Source of the DNA: Fimenecus sp045602655
GTDB taxonomy: Bacteria > Bacillota > Clostridia > Oscillospirales > Acutalibacteraceae
DNA length: 10,149 bases
Direction: 5' to 3'
Assembly (NCBI GenBank): GCA_045602655.1
Contig: JAZSBY010000049.1
Coordinates: 1-10,149 of the forward strand
The number at the start of each line of letters is the position of its first letter. Position 1 is the first letter of the stretch. Under the pieces are notes generated by a model that was not told the origin of the DNA, ran no database searches, and saw only the letters and a program-made list of their open reading frames with translations. This document shows, piece by piece, positions 5,285 through 10,149 of the stretch. The translations under genes and the position numbers were made by a program.

Positions 5285-7228
5285 TTTAAATTAGTTAGTG
5301 ATTATAAGCCAACAGGTGACCAGCCACAAGCTATCGATAAACTTGTTGATGGTATTAAAAAAGGTTATAATGAACAAACATTACTGGGTGTGACAGGCTC
5401 CGGTAAGACATTTACTATGGCTAATATTATAGCTAAGCTTAACAGACCTACACTTGTACTTGCACATAATAAGACACTTGCAGGTCAACTTTGTGCTGAG
5501 TTTAAAGAGTTTTTTCCTGAAAACGCTGTCGAATATTTTGTCTCATATTACGATTATTATCAGCCTGAAGCTTATATTGCAACTACTGATACTTATATTG
5601 AAAAAGATTCTGCTATAAACGAGGAAATTGATAAATTACGACATTCAGCAACATCGGCGTTGTCTGAAAGACGGGATGTTATTATAGTCGCAAGTGTTTC
5701 TTGTATATATTCTTTAGGTGACCCCATTGATTACAAGAGTATGGTTATTTCATTACGCACAGGTATGGAAAAAAATCGTGATGATTTTATAAAAAAGCTT
5801 GTTGAAATTCAGTATGAAAGAAATGATATCAACTTTATTCGTAATAAATTCAGAGTAAGAGGGGATATTGTTGAGGTTTTTCCTGTTTATTCAAATGAAA
5901 CTGCAATAAGAGTTGAGTTTTTTGGCGATGAGATTGACAGAATAAGTGAAATCAATCCCTTAACTGGTGCAGTAAAAAATGTTGTATCACATGTTGCAAT
6001 TTATCCTGCGTCACATTATGTAGTTTCACCTGAAAAAATGGAAGATGCATTAAATCAAATAAACAATGAAATGGAAAAACAAGTTGCAGAGTTTGAAAAA
6101 CAAGGAAAACTTATTGAGGCTCAAAGAATTCGTCAACGTACCGAATATGATATGGAAATGCTCCGTGAAACAGGTTTTTGTAAAGGAATAGAGAATTACT
6201 CTGCAATTATGTCCGGAAGAAAACCTGGGGAGCCACCATTCACACTTCTTGATTATTTTCCTGATGATTACTTGTTGTTTGTTGATGAATCTCATGTTAC
6301 TTTGCCACAAGTTCGTGGTATGTATGGTGGTGACCGTTCAAGGAAGGAAAGTCTTATCAATTTTGGTTTTCGTTTGCCATCTGCCTACGATAACAGACCA
6401 TTAACTTTTAACGAATTCTATGATAAGACAAGACAAAAAATCTTTGTAAGTGCAACTCCGGGACCATTTGAGGCGGAAAAGAGTGTTCAAACAGCTGAAC
6501 AAGTAATTCGTCCAACGGGACTTTTGGACCCTGAAATTTCTGTGCGACCAACAGAAGGCCAAATTGACGATTTAATCTCGGAAATCAATATAAGAGTTGA
6601 AAAAAAAGAAAGAGTACTTGTTACAACTCTTACGAAAAAAATGGCAGAAAATCTTACCGACTATTTATCTCAACAAGGAATAAAGGTAAGATATATGCAT
6701 TATGATATTGATACAATTGAACGCATGGAGCTTATTCGTGATTTGCGTTTGGGAGAGTTTGATGTTCTTGTTGGTATAAATCTTCTTCGTGAGGGTTTGG
6801 ATATTCCGGAAGTATCTTTAATTGCAATTCTTGATGCAGATAAAGAAGGTTTTTTGCGTTCTGAAACATCTCTTATACAGATTATCGGTCGTGCTGCGCG
6901 TAATGCTAACGGACAGGTTATTATGTATGCTGATACCGTTACAAAATCTATGGAACGGGCTATTGAAGAAACATACCGTCGTCGTGAAATACAAATATCA
7001 TATAATAAAGCAAACGGCATTGTGCCTCAGACCATTACAAAAGATGTCCGCGAGATTCTTGAAATATCAACAAAAGATAAATCAGGAAAACGCAAGATGA
7101 GCAGGGATGAGAAGCAAAAACTTATTGCACAATTGACAGAAGAAATGAAATATGCTGCAAAAATCCTTGAATTTGAACATGCAGCATATTTACGAGATAA
7201 AATTGAAAAAATCAAATTGGAGAAATAA
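5282..7228 (+). CDS. uvrB: Excinuclease ABC subunit UvrB
   Basis: Damage-verifying helicase-like subunit of nucleotide excision repair. UvrA loads it at a lesion and it then recruits UvrC for the dual incision. The 648 residues are full length. Motifs in order: GDQPQAI (12-18); Walker A GVTGSGKT (36-43); the beta-hairpin that inserts between DNA strands (about 90-124, YDYYQPEAYIATTDTYIEKD); Walker B/DEAD-like box DESH (335-338); SATPG (390-394); HYDIDTIERM (473-482); NLLREGLDIPEV (500-511); motif VI QIIGRAARN (533-541); and a C-terminal UVR motif (about 608-646) that contacts UvrC. All catalytic elements look intact. It is the first gene of the uvrBA operon, and its TAA stop is immediately followed by the uvrA ATG. 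Regulation is probably by LexA. Confidence 0.98.
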   Translation: MFKLVSDYKPTGDQPQAIDKLVDGIKKGYNEQTLLGVTGSGKTFTMANIIAKLNRPTLVLAHNKTLAGQLCAEFKEFFPENAVEYFVSYYDYYQPEAYIATTDTYIEKDSAINEEIDKLRHSATSALSERRDVIIVASVSCIYSLGDPIDYKSMVISLRTGMEKNRDDFIKKLVEIQYERNDINFIRNKFRVRGDIVEVFPVYSNETAIRVEFFGDEIDRISEINPLTGAVKNVVSHVAIYPASHYVVSPEKMEDALNQINNEMEKQVAEFEKQGKLIEAQRIRQRTEYDMEMLRETGFCKGIENYSAIMSGRKPGEPPFTLLDYFPDDYLLFVDESHVTLPQVRGMYGGDRSRKESLINFGFRLPSAYDNRPLTFNEFYDKTRQKIFVSATPGPFEAEKSVQTAEQVIRPTGLLDPEISVRPTEGQIDDLISEINIRVEKKERVLVTTLTKKMAENLTDYLSQQGIKVRYMHYDIDTIERMELIRDLRLGEFDVLVGINLLREGLDIPEVSLIAILDADKEGFLRSETSLIQIIGRAARNANGQVIMYADTVTKSMERAIEETYRRREIQISYNKANGIVPQTITKDVREILEISTKDKSGKRKMSRDEKQKLIAQLTEEMKYAAKILEFEHAAYLRDKIEKIKLEK

Positions 7229-10057
7229 ATGATACACGATAAAATTATTATTAAGGGTGCAAAAGAGAATAACCTTAAAAATATTGATATTGAAATACCA
7301 AGGGACAAGTTTGTTGTTTTAACAGGTGTTTCTGGTTCAGGTAAGTCTTCACTGGCTTTTGATACAATATATGCGGAGGGACAGAGAAGATATATTGAAT
7401 CGTTGTCTTCCTATGCCCGAATGTTCTTAGGTCAAATGGAAAAGCCAAATGTTGAGTCAATTGAGGGTCTTTCACCTGCAATATCAATTGACCAAAAAAC
7501 AACATCAAAAAACCCTCGTTCAACTGTTGGAACAGTAACTGAAATATATGATTATCTTCGTTTATTGTATGCGAGAATTGGTGTTCCTCATTGTCCTGTA
7601 TGCGGCAGAGAAATCAAGCAACAAACAGTTGACCAAATTGTTGATACAATCTTAAGTTTGCCTGAGGGAACAAAATTTCAGATTCTTTCACCTGTTGTAA
7701 AAGGTAAAAAGGGAGAACACGCTAAAGAACTTGCAAATGCCTTAAAAGCCGGTTTTGTTCGTGCCAGAATAGATGGAGAAATTACTGAATTGTATGAGGG
7801 AATGAAACTTCCGAAAACATACAAACACACAATAGATATAATTGTTGACCGTTTAGTTGTTAAGGATGGAATTCGAACAAGGTTAGCTGATTCTATTGAA
7901 ACTACAACTCAACATTCGGGTGGTAATGTTATTATCGATGTAATAGGGGATAAGGAATATCGTTATTCTCTTAATTATGCTTGTCCGGAACACGGAATTA
8001 GTATTGATGAGTTATCTCCAAGAATGTTCTCATTCAACAATCCTTATGGTGCTTGCCCAACATGTACCGGACTTGGCACATTTTTAAAGGTTAATCCTGA
8101 CCTTGTTATACCTAATAAAAACCTTTCTATAAGCGAAGGTGCAATCTGTGCTTCTGGATGGGGAAAAGCTGATTCTGGGTCAATTGCAGCGATGTATTAT
8201 AATGCTATTGGTAAAGAATATGGATTTAATTTGAAAACTCCTATAAAAGACATATCGAAAGAAGGTTTGAATGCCATTCTTTATGGAACAAATCATAAAA
8301 TGAAAATGACTCGTTCAACATTCTATGGTTCTGGAACATATATGTCAGAATTTGAAGGAATCATAAATAATCTTGAAAGAAGATATAAGGAAACAACAAG
8401 TGATTGGGCAAGATGGGAAATAGAACAGGTGATGACCGCTTGTGAATGTCCTGATTGCCATGGCACACGACTTAAACCGGAAATTCTTTCAGTTACTGTA
8501 GGTACAAAAAATATTAGTGAGTTCTGTGATATGTCAATTTCTCAGGCAATTGATTATATTGATTCTCTTGTTTTAAATGACAAGAATAAATTCATATCTG
8601 AATCAATTCTCAAAGAAATTAAAAGCAGACTTAATTTCCTAAAGAGTGTTGGTCTTGATTATCTTACACTATCTCGTTCGTCAGGTACTCTTTCAGGTGG
8701 AGAAAGTCAAAGAATCAGACTTGCAACACAAATTGGCTCAATGTTAATGGGTGTTGTTTATATACTTGATGAGCCAAGCATAGGTCTTCATCAAAGAGAT
8801 AATGATAAGCTTATCGAAACACTTAAGCATCTCCGTGATTTGGGAAATACGCTTATTGTTGTTGAGCATGATGAAGATACAATGCGTTGTGCGGATTATA
8901 TCGTTGATATTGGTCCTGGGGCAGGTGTTCACGGTGGAGAAATTGTTTGTGCCGGTTCAGTAAATGATATTATAGAATGCAAGGATTCGTTAACCGGTGC
9001 GTATCTTTCCGGGAAAAGAGTGATTCCAATCCCTAAAAACAGAAGAAAAGGAAATGGAAATACTATTACTATAAATGGTGCTGAAGAAAATAATCTAAAA
9101 AATATAAATGTTGATTTCCCACTTGGATGTTTTACATGTATTACAGGAGTATCAGGTTCAGGTAAATCATCACTTATAAATGAAATTCTTTACAAACATC
9201 TCGCAAACGAGCTTAATGGTGCAAAAAAACCTGTTGGTAAATTTAATGGTTTTGTTGGAATAGAACATCTTGATAAAGTTATAAATATAGACCAATCTCC
9301 AATAGGTAGAACGCCTCGTTCCAATCCCGCAACTTACACCGGAGTATTCACAGATATCAGAGAACTTTTTGCACAAACGCAAGATGCAAAAATAAGAGGA
9401 TATAATGCCGGAAGATTTTCTTTCAATGTTAAAGGTGGTCGATGCGAGGCTTGTCAGGGTGATGGTATCATTAAAATTGAAATGCATTTCCTGGCAGATG
9501 TTTATGTTCCTTGCGATGTATGTAAAGGTTCGAGATATAATCGAGAAACACTTGAAGTTAAATATAAGGGAAAAACAATTAGTGATGTTCTTGAAATGAC
9601 CGTTGAAGAAGCACTTGATTTTTTTGACAATATTCCTAAAATTAAAAGAAAACTTAATACTTTGTATGATGTTGGTTTAGGATATATTAAATTGGGTCAA
9701 TCTGCTACAACTTTGTCCGGTGGTGAGGCACAGCGTGTTAAGCTCTCCACGGAACTATCCAAGCGTTCAACAGGTAAAACTATATATATTCTTGATGAAC
9801 CCACTACAGGACTTCATACAGCTGATGTGCATAAATTGATTGAGGTTCTGCAGAAACTTGTTGATAGTGGCAATACTGTAGTTGTAATTGAGCACAATCT
9901 TGATGTTATCAAAACTGCTGATTACATTATTGACCTGGGTCCCGAAGGGGGATATAAGGGTGGTAAGATTATCGCTACCGGCACTCCTGAACAAGTTGCT
10001 AAAAGTAAAAAATCATACACAGGTCAGTATTTGAAAAAAATTTTAAGTGGTAAATGA
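7229..10057 (+). CDS. uvrA: Excinuclease ABC subunit UvrA
   Basis: Dimeric ABC-type ATPase that finds distorted DNA and loads UvrB. The 942 residues are full length. First ATPase: Walker A GVSGSGKSS (33-41), signature LSGGESQR (488-495), Walker B YILDEPSIGL (511-520). Second ATPase: Walker A GVSGSGKSS (640-648), signature LSGGEAQR (829-836), Walker B YILDEPTTGL (853-862). Metal-binding clusters: C122/C125 with probable partners C407/C410; a second module C252-P-E-H255 with C276/C279, where the usual CxxC is CxxH; and the DNA-contacting zinc module C739/C742 and C762/C765. The start codon directly abuts the uvrB stop, with GGAG at 7219-7222 as ribosome binding site, so translation should be coupled to uvrB. 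The N-terminus (IIIKGAKENNLKNIDIEIP) agrees with the family. Nothing suggests the type II UvrA paralogue, which lacks the UvrB-binding region; that region appears to be present here (about 120-250). Confidence 0.98.
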   Translation: MIHDKIIIKGAKENNLKNIDIEIPRDKFVVLTGVSGSGKSSLAFDTIYAEGQRRYIESLSSYARMFLGQMEKPNVESIEGLSPAISIDQKTTSKNPRSTVGTVTEIYDYLRLLYARIGVPHCPVCGREIKQQTVDQIVDTILSLPEGTKFQILSPVVKGKKGEHAKELANALKAGFVRARIDGEITELYEGMKLPKTYKHTIDIIVDRLVVKDGIRTRLADSIETTTQHSGGNVIIDVIGDKEYRYSLNYACPEHGISIDELSPRMFSFNNPYGACPTCTGLGTFLKVNPDLVIPNKNLSISEGAICASGWGKADSGSIAAMYYNAIGKEYGFNLKTPIKDISKEGLNAILYGTNHKMKMTRSTFYGSGTYMSEFEGIINNLERRYKETTSDWARWEIEQVMTACECPDCHGTRLKPEILSVTVGTKNISEFCDMSISQAIDYIDSLVLNDKNKFISESILKEIKSRLNFLKSVGLDYLTLSRSSGTLSGGESQRIRLATQIGSMLMGVVYILDEPSIGLHQRDNDKLIETLKHLRDLGNTLIVVEHDEDTMRCADYIVDIGPGAGVHGGEIVCAGSVNDIIECKDSLTGAYLSGKRVIPIPKNRRKGNGNTITINGAEENNLKNINVDFPLGCFTCITGVSGSGKSSLINEILYKHLANELNGAKKPVGKFNGFVGIEHLDKVINIDQSPIGRTPRSNPATYTGVFTDIRELFAQTQDAKIRGYNAGRFSFNVKGGRCEACQGDGIIKIEMHFLADVYVPCDVCKGSRYNRETLEVKYKGKTISDVLEMTVEEALDFFDNIPKIKRKLNTLYDVGLGYIKLGQSATTLSGGEAQRVKLSTELSKRSTGKTIYILDEPTTGLHTADVHKLIEVLQKLVDSGNTVVVIEHNLDVIKTADYIIDLGPEGGYKGGKIIATGTPEQVAKSKKSYTGQYLKKILSGK

Positions 10058-10095
10058 TTATTTAGTAGAAAGTTTAATAACATTATAATAATCTA

Positions 10096-10142
10096 ATAAT
10101 ACGGAGTATCACATTACTTATATGATACTCCGCATTATTTTT
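10096..10142 (+). terminator. Intrinsic terminator after uvrA
   Basis: CGGAGTATCA (10102-10111) pairs with TGATACTCCG (10123-10132) across an 11-base loop. After one A/C mismatch the stem continues with 5 A/T pairs (10096-10100 with 10134-10138). A T-run at 10138-10142 follows. It ends the uvrBA transcript 45 bases past the uvrA TGA. Nothing else is visible from 10058 to the window end. Confidence 0.9.
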
Positions 10143-10149
10143 AATTTTT

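Noticed and set aside
6700..7020. Antisense 106-residue open frame inside uvrB
   Set aside because: It is in the shadow of a strongly conserved gene, with a composition rich in R and S typical of reverse-frame reading, no ribosome binding site and no recognisable motif. Other antisense frames in uvrB, uvrA, asnB and the GH28-like gene were rejected on the same grounds.
6822..7100. 92-residue alternative-frame ORF within uvrB
   Set aside because: It overlaps the conserved helicase motifs of uvrB, with no ribosome binding site and no family resemblance.
1..10149. Defence island, phage or mobile-element content
   Set aside because: All six genes are housekeeping or sugar-metabolism families; no transposase, integrase, terminal repeats, CRISPR repeats or toxin-antitoxin pair could be found by reading.

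Overview
The window reads as an AT-rich Bacillota chromosome, most likely a fermentative anaerobic clostridium. The evidence is the low-GC codon choice, AGGAGG-type ribosome binding sites, a TTGATT-17-TATAAT promoter, an allosteric-type L-lactate dehydrogenase, the uvrB-uvrA gene order, and Firmicutes-like UvrA/UvrB wording. Genus-level placement is not possible from the sequence alone. Six protein-coding genes fill almost the whole window. I see no tRNA, rRNA, CRISPR array, insertion sequence or integrase, and no broken genes.

Layout. Positions 1-119 hold only a strong two-way terminator (43-84). Two minus-strand genes follow: asnB (1091-2920, glutamine-hydrolysing asparagine synthetase) is transcribed first and ldh (120-1079) second. 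They are separated by 11 bp, and the ldh ribosome binding site overlaps the asnB stop. A divergent control region of about 113 bp (2921-3033) separates them from a plus-strand pair: a GH28-type right-handed beta-helix protein (3034-4572) and a hexapeptide-repeat sugar O-acetyltransferase (4580-5191). That pair ends in a terminator (5180-5205) whose stem uses the last codons of the acetyltransferase. Then comes uvrB-uvrA (5282-7228 and 7229-10057), with its own promoter, a probable LexA/SOS operator on the start site, zero-base gene spacing, and a terminator at 10096-10142.

How the parts work together. uvrBA is the damage-recognition half of nucleotide excision repair and is a self-contained, SOS-type operon. 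The left half is a divergent metabolic cassette bracketed by terminators. One arm makes asparagine and recycles NADH by reducing pyruvate. The other arm probably handles a uronic-acid or acetylated sugar inside the cell. A functional link between the two arms is inference from position only.

The window is mostly ordinary and I did not find a convincing new system. The points most worth a second look are in the GH28-like protein: no signal peptide, an apparent 16-residue tandem duplication of its DDG catalytic segment, a second 9-residue duplication near the N-terminus, and loss of the canonical His and Arg-x-Lys of polygalacturonases. The SOS-like box over the uvrB start site and the identical 15-bp translation-start blocks of the two divergent genes are also worth checking.
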